NCBI GenBank assembly: GCA_949987705.1
Contig: OX465281.1
Coordinates: 199,627,112 to 199,691,111, forward strand
Reading direction: 5' to 3'
Length of the DNA: 64,000 bases
Origin: Thereva unica
Taxonomy: Eukaryota > Arthropoda > Insecta > Diptera > Therevidae
Below are positions 8,986 to 19,907 of this stretch, one piece after another (within the stretch, counting starts at the first letter, position 1; each line of letters begins with the position of its first letter). The position numbers and the translations under genes are program-made. The notes below the pieces were generated by a model. The model was given only the letters and a program-made list of their open reading frames with translations, made no database searches and had not been told where the DNA came from.

Positions 8986-11900
8986 ATGACTAGAGCAAAA
9001 AAAGAATTAAACAAAAGCAGTGCATTATTTCAAAAACGTGGTCCGGGTCGACCTCCAAAACAAAGGACAATAATAGTAGTAGAAAGAAATATGGATTATT
9101 TAAGGAAACCAGAAGAATTAAAATTAGATGGAAACATTGCAGAAAACTGGAGAAAATTCAAGCAGAGTTTCGATATTTTTGCAGTCGCAAGTGAATTAAA
9201 GAAAAAATCAGAAGAAGTAAAGATAGCTACATTTTTAAATGCTATCGGGCCAGCTGCTCTGGAAACTTACAATTCGTTTAATCTAACGGAGACACAAAAG
9301 CAACAATATGAAGAAGTTATAAAATCATTTGAAACTTTTTGTTTCCCAAAAAAGAATGAAGTATATGCAACATTCCTTTTCCAAAGTCGGAATCAAGCAA
9401 ATGGCGAACCATTTGATCATTTCTTAATTGATATTAAGAAGTTAATAAGAGACTGCGGCTTTGAAGCTCTAGAAAATCGAATGTTGAGGGATAGAATAGT
9501 ATTTGGAATCTACGACAAAAACTTGCAGAAGAAATTTCTGGAAACAATAGACCTTGATGTGGAGAAAGCAATTACATTGGCAAGAGCAACGGAAGCAACG
9601 GCAAACCAGTGCACAAACATGCAGAGGTCAACTTCAGGGAGATACGTGGATGCTATTACAAGAGAAGCTGCTGGTGAAAATTATAAAACACAGGATGGAA
9701 AATACAATCGCAATTTAAGTAACAAATATAATAGAATTACTAATAACACTAATAGATTATATAGCGATAAAAATAATAAATTTACTAACAATTTTAATAA
9801 TTTTAGGTCAAATGAAGGACGTAATGTGAGGAATACAAATAAGATTAAATGCCAGTTGTGTAGACAAGAACATATGCCAAAAAAATGCCCTGCTTACGGT
9901 AAACAATGCGGAAATTGCGGCAAGTACAATCATTTTGCAATTGCATGTTATAATAAAAAACAAATTAAAGAAATTAGGTGTAACGATAAAACGTTTTATA
10001 TTGATAATATAAATAATAAAACAAAACCTCAAAATACAAAAGCGTGGTTTGAGGAAGTGAGAATACAAAATATGATTATTAGTTTTAAGCTGGATTCTGG
10101 GTCAGATTTAAACATGCTACCGTATGAATATTTTTTAAAATTAAACAATAAACCAAGAATAGAGTCGTGTCATCATAATGTAGAAGGGTATGGAGGAGTA
10201 GAAATAGATACTATAGGAAAAGTTGAATTAGTATGTATGATAAGGAATATAACTACCATAGTGGAATTTACTATATCAGATAAAGATCCAATGCCAATTT
10301 TAGGTTTGACAGCATGCGAAAATTTTAAGCTAATACAAAGAATAAATAGCATACAACAAAATAATAGTGAGGTAATAAATCAATTTTCAGATGTTTTTGA
10401 AGGTTTAGGTTGTTTCGCAGAGGATGTAGAAATCAAATTAAATGAAAATATAGCACCAGTGGTAAAAGCTGCTAGACGCATACCGCTGAAATTGGTTGAG
10501 GACGTAAAGAGGGAATTGAAAAATTTGTGTGCGAGAGATATAATTCAAGAAGTGGTGAATGAAGAAGTAGAATGGGTCTCAAATTTAGTAGTAATTGAAA
10601 AAAAGAATAAAAGTTTGAGATTGTGCTTAGATCCGCAAGATTTAAACACAGCAATCAAAATGGAAAATCACCTAATTCCGACTTTTCAAGAGATACTAGG
10701 TAAGCTTGCTGGTAAGAAGATTTTTACAGTGTTAGATTTGAAAGAAGGATATTGGCAAATCAAACTTGACGATAAGTCGAGTAAGATGTGCACCTTTAGT
10801 ACGCCATTTGGCAGGTTTAGATTTAAAAGACTCCCTTTTGGAATAAGCTGCGCCCCAGAAATGTTCCAAAAATTAAATGAAAAAAATTTTGCTGATATTC
10901 AAGGAGTCGTAGTGTATGTAGACGATATATTAATTGCTGCTGATAATGAAATAGAGCATGATAAAATTTTTGAGAGTGTAATGAAAAGAGCAAGAGAAAG
11001 AAACATAAAATTTAACGAAAACAAATTGCAATACCGAAAATGTGAAGTTAGTTATCTGGGACATATTATCAGAAGTGATGGTATAAAAGTAGATGATGAA
11101 AGATGCAAAGCAATAGACGAGATAAAAAAACCGAATAATAAAAGAGATTTGCAAAAAATATTAGGGATGATCAATTATTTGAGAGATTTTATTCCAAACT
11201 TGGCAAGTGCAACAGCACCAATGCGAGAATTGTTAAAAAAAAATATAGTTTTTACTTGGGAAAATGAACATGAGAAATGCTTACAACAAATAAAAGATGT
11301 AATAAGAAATCTCCCGATACTTACTATATTCAATGAAAGCAAGGAAATAACAATACAAACCGATGCATCCAAATCAGGTCTAGGTAGTGTATTAATACAA
11401 GAAGGCAAACCAATTTGTTTTGCGTCTAGAAGCTTATCGGAAGTAGAAACAAGGTACGCACAAATAGAGAAGGAAATGCTTGCTATAGTATTCGCCTGTA
11501 AGAAGTTTCATTACTATATTTATGGTAGACAGGTTAAAATAATGACAGACCATAAGCCTTTGTTGGGTATATTTGCAAAAACAATTGAAAAAGTCGATTC
11601 TCCAAGGCTCCAAAGAATGAAATTACGCCTACTTAAATATCGATTTCAGGTAGAATATCTGCCTGGAAAAGACATGTTAATTGCGGATGTACTATCGCGG
11701 TACTATATAAATCAAACAGATGAAGAAGAAGAAACAAAAGAATTTTCTGAAGTAATACATAGCATAAATGTGAGTGATAATAAGAAAATGGAAATCGTAG
11801 AAGCTACGAACGAAGATGCAATATTAGTTAAACTAAAGCAAATAATAATAAATGGATGGCCAAAAGAGAGGAAATCTGTAGATGGTGACATAAAGCCGTA

Positions 11901-12903
11901 TTGGGAAATAAGAAACGATTTGTTCATAGAGGACGATTTAGTTTTTTATAAGAACAAAATCATCATACCTGTGAAATTAAGAGATTCGATGTTAAGGGCT
12001 CTACATCAGGGCCACATGGGAATTGAGCGAACAAAAGCCCGTGCAAAACAACTAATATATTGGTACGGTATAAACATTGATATAGAGAAGATGATTATAT
12101 CATGTAATGTGTGCCAACGATATCGTGCTTCAAACCAAAAGAATTTGCTGCATCCTCACGAAATACCTGAGATACCATTCTATAAGATTGGTATGGACAT
12201 TATGACATACAAAGCAAATGATTATGTAGTAATAGTTGATTATTTTTCGAAATTTTTTGAAATTATAAAACTAAGAAATAAAACAACCAATGAAATAATA
12301 GCAAATTTAAAAACAATAATGGCCCGATACGGTATCCCTAGGATAATTATAGCTGATAATAATCCCTTTGGTAGTTATCAAATGAGAAGTTTTTGTAAAG
12401 ATTTAGACATAGAACTGAAAACTACAAGTCCATACCATTCACAATCGAACGGGTTGGCAGAGAAAACTGTAGGAATCGTAAAAAATTTAATGAAAAAATG
12501 TGATGATGACAGAACAGAATTGTGGCTAGCACTTTTAGAGCACCGAAACACGCCACTGAAAGGAATTGATATTTCGTCGATAGAGCTAATGATGAATAGA
12601 AAAACACGTACATTAATCCCTGGAAAAGAAGAGCTCTTCAAGGTCAAAACTGTACCTTGTATGAAAAAATACAATAAGGCGAGAACTGAAAGACAAAAGG
12701 TTTACTACGACAAAAGTGCTACACAATGCCCTAAATTTAAAAGGGGTGAGAAGACATGGTTAAAAAATAATCAAGGTAGATGGGAAGAAGCGGAAATAGT
12801 TAAGAAAGCAGATACCCCGCGATCGTATCTGGTTGAAACTAATAATCATGTACAATATAGAAGAAATGTAAGATGGTTGCGAAAACATGTAAATGCAAAA
12901 TGA
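8986..12903 (+). CDS. Gag-Pol polyprotein of the mag-like element
   Basis: A single 1,305-residue frame encodes the whole replication machinery. In order: Gag with a basic start, a zinc region near residues 289-321 (CQLCRQEHMPKKC, then CGNCGKYNHFAIAC), aspartic protease near 369 (LDSGSD), reverse transcriptase with LDLKEGYWQ near 581 and YVDD at 644-647, RNase H (QTDASKSGLGSV near 789), and integrase with an HHCC finger (near 1005-1047) and catalytic residues near D1071, D1124 and E1159. Gag and Pol share one frame with no frameshift signal. There is no env. Start chosen at the first ATG after the leader. All catalytic residues appear present. Confidence 0.93.
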   Translation: MTRAKKELNKSSALFQKRGPGRPPKQRTIIVVERNMDYLRKPEELKLDGNIAENWRKFKQSFDIFAVASELKKKSEEVKIATFLNAIGPAALETYNSFNLTETQKQQYEEVIKSFETFCFPKKNEVYATFLFQSRNQANGEPFDHFLIDIKKLIRDCGFEALENRMLRDRIVFGIYDKNLQKKFLETIDLDVEKAITLARATEATANQCTNMQRSTSGRYVDAITREAAGENYKTQDGKYNRNLSNKYNRITNNTNRLYSDKNNKFTNNFNNFRSNEGRNVRNTNKIKCQLCRQEHMPKKCPAYGKQCGNCGKYNHFAIACYNKKQIKEIRCNDKTFYIDNINNKTKPQNTKAWFEEVRIQNMIISFKLDSGSDLNMLPYEYFLKLNNKPRIESCHHNVEGYGGVEIDTIGKVELVCMIRNITTIVEFTISDKDPMPILGLTACENFKLIQRINSIQQNNSEVINQFSDVFEGLGCFAEDVEIKLNENIAPVVKAARRIPLKLVEDVKRELKNLCARDIIQEVVNEEVEWVSNLVVIEKKNKSLRLCLDPQDLNTAIKMENHLIPTFQEILGKLAGKKIFTVLDLKEGYWQIKLDDKSSKMCTFSTPFGRFRFKRLPFGISCAPEMFQKLNEKNFADIQGVVVYVDDILIAADNEIEHDKIFESVMKRARERNIKFNENKLQYRKCEVSYLGHIIRSDGIKVDDERCKAIDEIKKPNNKRDLQKILGMINYLRDFIPNLASATAPMRELLKKNIVFTWENEHEKCLQQIKDVIRNLPILTIFNESKEITIQTDASKSGLGSVLIQEGKPICFASRSLSEVETRYAQIEKEMLAIVFACKKFHYYIYGRQVKIMTDHKPLLGIFAKTIEKVDSPRLQRMKLRLLKYRFQVEYLPGKDMLIADVLSRYYINQTDEEEETKEFSEVIHSINVSDNKKMEIVEATNEDAILVKLKQIIINGWPKERKSVDGDIKPYWEIRNDLFIEDDLVFYKNKIIIPVKLRDSMLRALHQGHMGIERTKARAKQLIYWYGINIDIEKMIISCNVCQRYRASNQKNLLHPHEIPEIPFYKIGMDIMTYKANDYVVIVDYFSKFFEIIKLRNKTTNEIIANLKTIMARYGIPRIIIADNNPFGSYQMRSFCKDLDIELKTTSPYHSQSNGLAEKTVGIVKNLMKKCDDDRTELWLALLEHRNTPLKGIDISSIELMMNRKTRTLIPGKEELFKVKTVPCMKKYNKARTERQKVYYDKSATQCPKFKRGEKTWLKNNQGRWEEAEIVKKADTPRSYLVETNNHVQYRRNVRWLRKHVNAK

Positions 12904-13099
12904 TATCAGGCAAAAAATTAAAGATTGAAATTGAACTTTAAAAAATAATCTTATATGTATTCCAAAATGAATTATATTGAATTACTTATATATATAGTAT
13001 TAAATTGAAGATAGTAATAGTTAAAATAAGGAATAATATTTGCCATAAAACTTAGAAAAAAAGTAAAAAAAAAAAGAAATTGTAAAAAAAAGGGGAAGA

Positions 13100-13205
13100 T
13101 GTAGTAGTGTAGAGAGTAGTCTAAGTCTAGATTAGCAGTCAGTCAGAAGCTAGCTGTCAGCAAAGATGTTTAAAACGAGTAAATAAATGAAGTATGAATA
13201 ACACA
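13100..13205 (+). repeat. 3' LTR of the mag-like element
   Basis: Identical to 8708-8813 and preceded by the polypurine tract ending at 13099. The 196 bp between the gag-pol stop (12903) and this LTR are AT-rich and hold no env. Confidence 0.92.
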
Positions 13206-13761
13206 CCCATAACATAATTTTACCGCCTTGGGAATGACGTGTTGGAATATTGAAAGTTCTTTTTTTTTTGTCCGAATAATAAAAATGTTTTCCATTGGTA
13301 CCGTCCAATGAAATTGCGGTTTCATCAGTCCATAGGATTTGTCTCCAAAACTCCACCGGCTTATTCCTATGCTCCTCAGCAAATCTCAACCGAAGTTCAC
13401 GATTTTTTTTACTAATGTGGGGCTGCTTCCGGGTGATATATGCCTTGATTCCTTGTTCTTCCATTCGTCTCCGAACAGTAGTCTTACTTATTTTTCGCTC
13501 CCTCCCACTGTTAATATAATTAACAACATTTAGTATCTTTTCGGATGGATTTTTTTTGAAGAAGCGAGTTATTCTTTTATCTTCTCTTAGAGTTGTAGCC
13601 CGCGATCTCCCTCTACCTTCAATATTCTTAACACTTCCAAACTTTTTTTGTTTGGAAACTTGGTAATAAATAGTACGTCGGTGACATTTATATTTTTTTG
13701 CCAGTTCCGCGGCCGAAACACCGTTATAATATTCCGCAACCATTGCAGCGCGTTTTTCCAC
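13206..13761 (-). pseudogene. Tc1 transposase, N-terminal half (split by LTR element)
   Basis: ATG at 13761 opens a DNA-binding region with two helix-turn-helix motifs, seen as AAELAKKYKCHRRTIYYQV and then SKTTVRRRMEEQGI. The first catalytic aspartate follows in ILWTDETAISLDG. Coding reaches the GGKIMLWG block, where the retrotransposon's 5-bp duplication CCCAT (13206-13210) interrupts it. The remainder is at 8269-8702. Removing the insertion gives one open frame of 329 codons, so this copy was coding-intact when it was hit. Confidence 0.85.
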
Positions 13762-14148
13762 CGTTAATTCAATATTTCGCGTAATTTTTAAATTTTAAAC
13801 ACACTTAAAATGAAAACATGCACTCAAAGAATTGCAAACGCATTTCTTTTCATTCATAGACAAACGGTAAAACCAACGGTGGTTTACTTTGATCGGTTTT
13901 CTAAATTGTGCAAATAATTTTGGCACCAATAACAAGTGTGTAAATAATTGTGGGCATATTATATTCCCTTTTTTCTTCCAAAATAGAATTTTTTATTTTT
14001 TTGTTTTTTTTTCTTAAGTTAGTTATTATATTGAAGAATATATGACAAAAAATTAAATTTAAAATAATAAACATTTTAGGAGATATTTGCATTTACTTTT
14101 ATTTTTAGTGTGCAATTTGCGGTGTGCAAATAATTGTGGCAATGACTG

Positions 14149-15250
14149 TATAGTTGCCCTAACGCTAATGAAACATCGTCGTCGTTAGCTAAATTGTGTA
14201 GAACTACACAAGCCCGAATGAAATGGCACAATTTTTTAATTCCTTTTAGCTTACAATAATATAATTGCCGAAATCGCTGCTTGAGAATTCCAAACGAATG
14301 TTCTATTATCACTCTCGTTGAGCTTAAATTTTTATTAAAATATTTTTGCTTCTGGCTTAAATGCCCATTATCGCGATACGGTGTTATAACAAAATTAGAA
14401 CACGTGTATGCGGAATCTCCCAAAATGTAAAATTCCTCACACAATGCTGGTAGTTGCGGAAAAATATCCGAATTTTCAAATACTCGGTTATCATGTACGG
14501 ACCCCGGGTAGCCAATGAATATATCGATAAATTTTTTGTTTTCGTTACATATCGCTTGCATGTGCAGACTGCACACATTCTTTCTGTTGATGTACTCATC
14601 TCTTCCAGATTTTGGTGGATCTATCCTTATGTGTGTTCCGTCGATTGCTCCTAAAAAACTGATTAAAATACTACTACAAGATATTGCATTAATTAATATT
14701 TACCCAGAGCACCAACAAATCCATTTTTGTTTCCGAAATAATTAGATGATGTTACCTTCTGTTCAGCATTTGGCCAGCGTATTGCCATTTCTGAAAGGCT
14801 GCTGATAAAATATATTACTCGTGAAATAATGGTATGCACTGTTGAAATAGACACGTCAAATCTATCTGAAAGGTCTCTATAACAGCAAGCTTCGTGGCCT
14901 GCAAACCACAAGAATAACGCTATATGCATTTCTACGGAATGGACTTTAAACTTGTCCAACTGTTGGAAGATTTCAGACTCTTTGAATTTTGCTGTTAGGA
15001 AACTAAATAATTCTCTACTTATACGAAAATGCGTTCGGAATTCTGTATCTGTGTAGTCTGTAAATGTTTTTCTTAAATAATTTTGAATGCTATTACGTGT
15101 TGCCATTAAACAAATTAAGTGAAATTCACACTCATCATCACTTGAACTGGTAATTTCAGAATCATCACTCGAACTACTACTAAAATCCATAGAAAACTCG
15201 CTATCATCGCTCGATTCTTCTTCTGTTATTATGAAATCTACGATATCCAT
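14149..15250 (-). pseudogene. PIF/Harbinger transposase (Harbinger-1), interrupted at its 3' end
   Basis: Exon 1 (15250-14704) starts with a serine- and acid-rich tail and includes the helix-turn-helix-like YRDLSDRFDVSISTVHTIIS. A 53-bp GT-AG intron (14703-14651) splits codons to give GALGAIDGTHIRID. Exon 2 (14650-14149) holds GDSAYTC and VIIEHSFGILKQRF; together these supply the DDE triad of DDE_Tnp_4 nucleases. The Tc1 element entered at TA 14149-14150, and 12 last codons lie at 7906-7942. Total 361 codons, normal for HARBI1-like proteins. No other damage seen. Element termini were not found in 7200-7900 or 15260-16000. Confidence 0.82.
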
Positions 15251-16059
15251 ATTTCAATTATTAAAAGGTTTAATTTAAAATTTTCCAGCTTACAACAGCC
15301 ACAGCTAAAATTGACAATCAAAACCTAACCTCTAATGAGATAAATTTAGAACAAATTGGGCACTAAAGTGTTTTTTGAGATTCTTGTTCTTTTCTGCTCT
15401 TTTCTGATCTGACATAAATTTGACAGCTGCCCTCAAATGAATTGCTCTGCTCTCCTGTGAACTTTTTTCGTCTCGCCGAACAAACCTATTATAATATGCT
15501 AATATAGAGCTATAATGCTTACTAGATACAAAAAATTGGCTATTCACTTTTTAAATTCCAAAATATTATCAAAATAAAATTTACATAGAACTTTGTGATT
15601 ACAAAATTCTTATTTATTTATTTAAAACCAGGACTTAGGACTTTGTTCCTCTATATATAAATAACCGACAGCACCGTATCCGTTGCGGAGACGTCCCGCT
15701 CGGACCGCCTACGGATCAAAGAAGAAGAAGAAGATATAAATAAAAATAAAATAGTTTATGTCGAAGTATTATTTTTATTAACTTATTATTATAATGGATC
15801 TGTCATGATTCAGTAGTATTAAAAAACATTATACATGAAATATCTTTATTATCATAAAAGTAAACTTAAAAGTTCAGGAAATTTAAAAAAAGGTTAACAT
15901 TTAATTTTTAAATATTGCCTCATAGAACTCTTTGTCAATTGTAGGCATCCATCTATACATAGACCGTATGTTATCTATTTTGGTCTTGCAACAGTTTTGG
16001 TGCTGCCCCAAAATTTTTGGTTTCGGGTAAAGTTTCTGAATCCGATTGATTATAGGCAG
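15251..16059. other. Gene-free stretch right of Harbinger-1
   Basis: AT-rich sequence, probably including the 5' end of the Harbinger-1 element. A GC-richer patch at 15664-15735 (CCGACAGCACCGTATCC onward) ends in a GAA repeat. A 71-codon minus frame at 15332-15547 has no recognisable domain. I see no supported gene. Confidence 0.4.
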
Positions 16060-16318
16060 TGTCTATTCGCACGACACCCGTTTACCCGTGTACTCGTGTC
16101 GGGTACCCGTGTCGGGTTTTTACCCGTGTGCTCACTCGGGGGGTTGGGTTTTACCCGTGTGCCCGTGTACCTGAGTAAGGGTGGCTTACCCGTGTTCCCG
16201 TGTGAGGGTGGTTTACCCGTGTACCCGTGTGAGGGTGGTTTACCCGTGTGAGGGTGGTTTACCCGTGTGAGGGTGGTTTACCCGTGTACCCGTGTAAGGG
16301 TGGTTTACCCGTGTTAGC
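16060..16318 (+). repeat. GC-rich tandem repeat of TACCCGTGTGAGGGTGGTT units
   Basis: Short, partly degenerate repeats of ACCCGTGT and, from about 16190, a 19-bp unit GTGAGGGTGGTTTACCCGT repeated about five times. Composition differs sharply from the AT-rich flanks. It is a minisatellite; the small plus frame across it is just the translated repeat. Confidence 0.85.
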
Positions 16319-16410
16319 AAAAAAAAATATATGCAATTAGCGGAACATAGTCATGCGGGCGGTCGCGAACGAAGACGAATCCTGAAAAATAAGGATTATT
16401 TAATACAAGT

Positions 16411-16500
16411 ACTTACATCGTATGGGCAGGCACACAGCCCCACCACGGGTCCCCATGCTCTGGTCCTCCCACGTTGACTTACATGTTATAAATGTCGGAC
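16411..16500 (-). repeat. Conserved ~90-bp block bounded by ATGTAAGT, copy 1
   Basis: On the minus strand the block begins and ends with ATGTAAGT and contains GGGGCTGTG. A related block lies at 56089-56165 with the same order of motifs. ATGTAAGT resembles splice donors. Function unknown; probably part of an LTR-element leader. Confidence 0.4.
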
Positions 16501-17168
16501 AATCAATCAAAAATACGAAAAGAAAAAAAAGGATGCACTCATAGGGGAAAGGAACGATCCTCCGCTTTTATTACTTACCGCTTTGGCTAACGAAAATTTT
16601 GATGGAAATGCAGTATATACATTCGTAGAAAAAAACAACAAAAAATCCTTTTTATCGATATTAACTTCAGACCAACATTTATTTGCCCGCAAACTTAAGT
16701 ATCTCACGGTGCATCTCTCAAAAAAAATTTCTTAAAAAAAAAATTACAAAACAAAATGTAGAAAACAAAAATTTACATAAGTCATCTTATTTTCTTTCTT
16801 ATTTTACCTTTAACTTAATTTAATTATTACATTATAGGATATAACACAACATTTATCATACTTCTTTTATCTACATAACTTTTCTTTATCTTCACTATTT
16901 TTTTCTTTTTATTTTCATGAATAAAGTAGCTCGAATTACCTTTTTTTCTCTCTACTTTCCTCCATTTTTTGCTTTTGTTCATTCATCAAGCGAATATCTT
17001 AACTTACTCTATCAAGGTGAATTTACATATGCGACGTTTTTCTGCCGCGCCGCACCACAGCTGATCATTCTGTCACAGATTTTCAATGTCGCGTTTTACG
17101 TTTGCGGCGAATTCTGTCGCAGCCAAAAACAGTTTTGACGTTTGAAAACTGACGTGAACGGTGCAAAA

Positions 17169-18555
17169 ATGAGAGCTAGCAAAAATTATAAAATAAAAAG
17201 GTTGCGAAATCTCAAAATGTTATTATTATGGACATTTATTAAAAAAAAATTAAAAATAAGAGAAGATGTTGGATTAACACTCTTCTGGAAAATAGAACTT
17301 CGCGAGGACATTATAATAATTTAATTAGGGAAATGCGACTTTACGAAAGTCAAAAATTTTACAATTACCATAGAATGAGTGTTGACTTATTTGACGAGTT
17401 ATTAGAAAAAGTGAAACCTGGTATACAAAAGCAGCATCTTTCTAGAGAGCCTATTTGTCCCGGTACACGATTATCATTAACATTACGGTAAACATAAATG
17501 TACATACATGTTACAATTAAGTTACTAAATGTTTTGTATAACAGATACCTTGCAAGTGGTGATTCCATGATATCGTTAAGTTACGACTATCGCCTATCGG
17601 AAGCATCTACTTCTAACATTATTAGGGAGACCTGTGAAGTTATATGGACTTCTTTATTACCCACAGCCTTTCCAAAATTGACAGAAGAAAAGTGGAAGCA
17701 AGTGGAAAAAGGTTTTAAAAACCAATGGAATTTTCCGAACTGCATTGGAGCGCTTGATGGAAAGCACTGCATTGTTCAGGTAAGACAGTTCTCATGAAAA
17801 TAATCTTTGAAACAATCTTGCAATTACAGGCCTTTTCAAATAGTGGAAGCATGTGCTATAATTATAAAAACAGTCATAGTATAGTCCTCATGGCTCTATG
17901 CGATGCGGACTATAATTTTTTAATTGTAGACATCAGTGCTAGCGGGAAACGTTCCGATGGCGGTGTCTTCAACTCAACCCACTTCGGAAGGGCCCTAAAG
18001 GAGTGTGATCCTGTATTGAACATTCCTGGAGACAAATGCTTACCGGGGACGGATGTTAGTGCTCCTTTTGTGGTGGTCGCTGATGAAGCGTTTCCCCTTT
18101 TGAAGCATTTGTTGCGCCCATTTCCTGGGCGAAACAGAGAGTCCGGATTGCCCGTTGCAGAAAGCATATTTAATTATCGTTTATCTCGTGCTCGGAGGGT
18201 AATCGAAAATACCTTTGGCATTCTTTCAGCCCGCTGGAGAATATATCGGCGGCCCATACTTGCGAAGAGAACAACGGTTGTTAGGATAGTCAAGGCCACG
18301 GTGTGCTTACACAATTGGATTAAATCCAGGAGTTCTTCATATTGCCCATCAGGATATGTCGATCATGACGGCACCGATGGAGTTATTGTTGAAGGGCGAT
18401 GGCGAAGGGATTTTCCTGTAGAAGGAGCACTACGAAACGTCAGAAGGGTTGGAGCTAACAATTCCACACAGGACCCGATTAATATTAGAAACAAATTTAA
18501 ATATTTTTTTTCTGAAATTTATAAACTGCCTTGGCAGGAAAATATGTTTGGTTAA
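17169..18555 (+). pseudogene. PIF/Harbinger transposase (Harbinger-2), one frameshift
   Basis: Three exons: 17169-17487, 17545-17779 and 17830-18555, with GT-AG introns of 57 and 50 bp. Key blocks are NRTSRGHYNNLIREMR (exon 1), FPNCIGALDGKHC (exon 2, first D), VVADEAFPL and RRVIENTFGILSARWR (exon 3, second D and E), giving the DDE triad. The N-terminal ATG frame and the NRTSRGHYNN frame differ by one base, so a 1-bp deletion lies near 17245-17265 in an A run. Corrected length would be about 426 residues. Otherwise no stop codons interrupt the exons. Confidence 0.82.
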
Positions 18556-18694
18556 ATGAACGAATCAAAATTATAACGAGATGGAATATCCTTGTCATTA
18601 TCCTCATAAATAAAATATTGATTTTATTACAATAAAAGAAAACATTTTAAAGCATTCGTTACTATTTATTTTACACAACAAAAAATATTACATA

Positions 18695-18985
18695 ACAAAA
18701 AATAAATGATTTCATATCACAGAAATTTATTTAAAATAAACAGAATTTCTACCGGAATTAATACTTAGATACTTCATTATAAAAAATAAGTGATTTCATA
18801 TCACAGAAATTAATTAAAAATAAACAGAATTTCTAAGGGAATTAATACTTAGATACTTCATTATAAAAAATAAGTGATTTCATATCACAGAAATTAATTA
18901 AAAATAAACAGAATTTCTACCGGAATTAATACTTAGATTTTACATTATAAAAAATAAGTGATTTCATATCACAGAAATTAAATTA
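18695..18985 (+). repeat. 84-bp tandem repeat, about 3.4 copies
   Basis: GATTTCATATCACAGAAATT recurs at 18708, 18792, 18876 and 18960, an exact 84-bp period with few substitutions. It lies between the two convergent genes of Harbinger-2, in the shared 3' region. Confidence 0.9.
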
Positions 18986-19006
18986 AACGCATTAACTCGG
19001 CCCTAG

Positions 19007-19851
19007 TTAATTTTTATACTTGGCATTGGCGAGTATAATACCAATTTCCATTTTTACTCGCCTTTGCTCTGCTGGTTCCATGTTCCTCATATCTTCAGCT
19101 ATCGAAAGACAATAGTGTTCAACGCCTCCATGTTCTTCGATAGGCGTATTTATGGCTTCTATAATTTTTTCAATATCGGAAGATCCCGCTAATAAATAGA
19201 GTTTATAATAATATTTTGTAAAGTAACATATGTATATATACACTTACATTTCCCTCCAATGTTTCTGGCCGTCTTTGGTATTTTTTGAATGTTCCCAGTT
19301 TCACGCAAGACATTTTCGGATTGTTCAGTGGAAGCATTTTCTGTGTATGGTGTATAGTCCGAAAGGAAACTACTTAGCGATGTAGGGAAGGCTTCGCAAT
19401 CTTCAGTTACAACGCTATCAACTATATTTATACTGCTTGCTAGCAAACTGAAAAGTTATAAAAAAATTAAATGACTATACAATTAATTTAATTTTTACCT
19501 ATTATCATCAATTATATATGGCGAAAGAAACTCCATAGTTTTCAGGATTGCTGGAGTTTCTTTTTTTATGCCGGCACTACCGCTTTTCGGCTTATTTGCT
19601 TTCCATTTCACATACTGCTCCCTCAGCCTTTTCCATCTTGTTTGGCAAAGAACACCTATGAAAAAGGTTTAACAAATTTTTATGTTAGGAATGATGTAGA
19701 AAAAACATTAAAACTTACTTGAACTCCCTGTAGCATTTGCTACCTCATTCCAGAGATGCTTTCGATGAGCATTGTTTTTGTATTGTTTTAGTTTTGTGTT
19801 GTATAACACAGGCCGTTTCTGAATTTCATTGATTAATAATTCGTCAAGCAT
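19007..19851 (-). CDS. MADF-BESS accessory protein of Harbinger-2
   Basis: Four exons on the minus strand, 19851-19719, 19655-19499, 19447-19248 and 19188-19007, join in frame to 223 codons with clean GT-AG introns of 50-63 bp. Exons 1-2 form a MADF (Myb/SANT-like) DNA-binding domain with NNAHRKHLWNEVANATG and CQTRWKRLREQYVKWK. Exon 4 has a BESS-like motif, SIAEDMRNMEPAEQRRVKME. In this superfamily the Myb-like partner binds the element ends and brings transposase to the nucleus. It converges on the transposase gene. No damage was seen. Confidence 0.82.
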
Positions 19852-19907
19852 TATACTTATTTATAGTTATCGGGACTTGAACGAAAATTTCGCCGAAACA
19901 CAAGCCT

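Larger units (their letters stand above)
8708..13205 (+). mobile_element. Ty3/gypsy LTR retrotransposon, mag-like, apparently intact
   Basis: Two 106-bp LTRs (8708-8813 and 13100-13205) are identical, begin TGTAGTAG and end AACACA, and are flanked by the 5-bp duplication CCCAT (8703-8707 and 13206-13210). A primer-binding site starting TGGCGCTGCGG follows the left LTR at 8814, and a polypurine tract (AAAAAAAAGGGGAAGA) precedes the right LTR. A single long frame encodes Gag-Pol. Very short LTRs and two CCHC-like knuckles fit the mag lineage. Identical LTRs imply a recent insertion. Confidence 0.93.
7945..14148 (-). mobile_element. Tc1-type transposon carrying an LTR element
   Basis: The terminal inverted repeats are long, 7945-8187 and 13907-14148, nearly identical, beginning CAGTCATTGCCACAATTATT and flanked by TA. 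Each holds three direct copies of a CACAATTATTTGCACAC-like motif (one at the tip, two near the inner end), the IR/DR layout in which transposase binds inner and outer sites. Without the 4.5-kb retrotransposon the element is 1.70 kb, the usual Tc1 size. It inserted in the 3' end of a Harbinger transposase gene. Confidence 0.92.

Noticed and set aside
14076..14148. C-terminal extension of the Harbinger-1 frame (YSHCHNYLHTANC...)
   Set aside because: It is the terminal repeat of the Tc1 insertion read through; the true end is at 7906.
15332..15547. 71-codon minus frame right of Harbinger-1
   Set aside because: Considered as the Myb-like partner gene, but no MADF or SANT pattern is visible.
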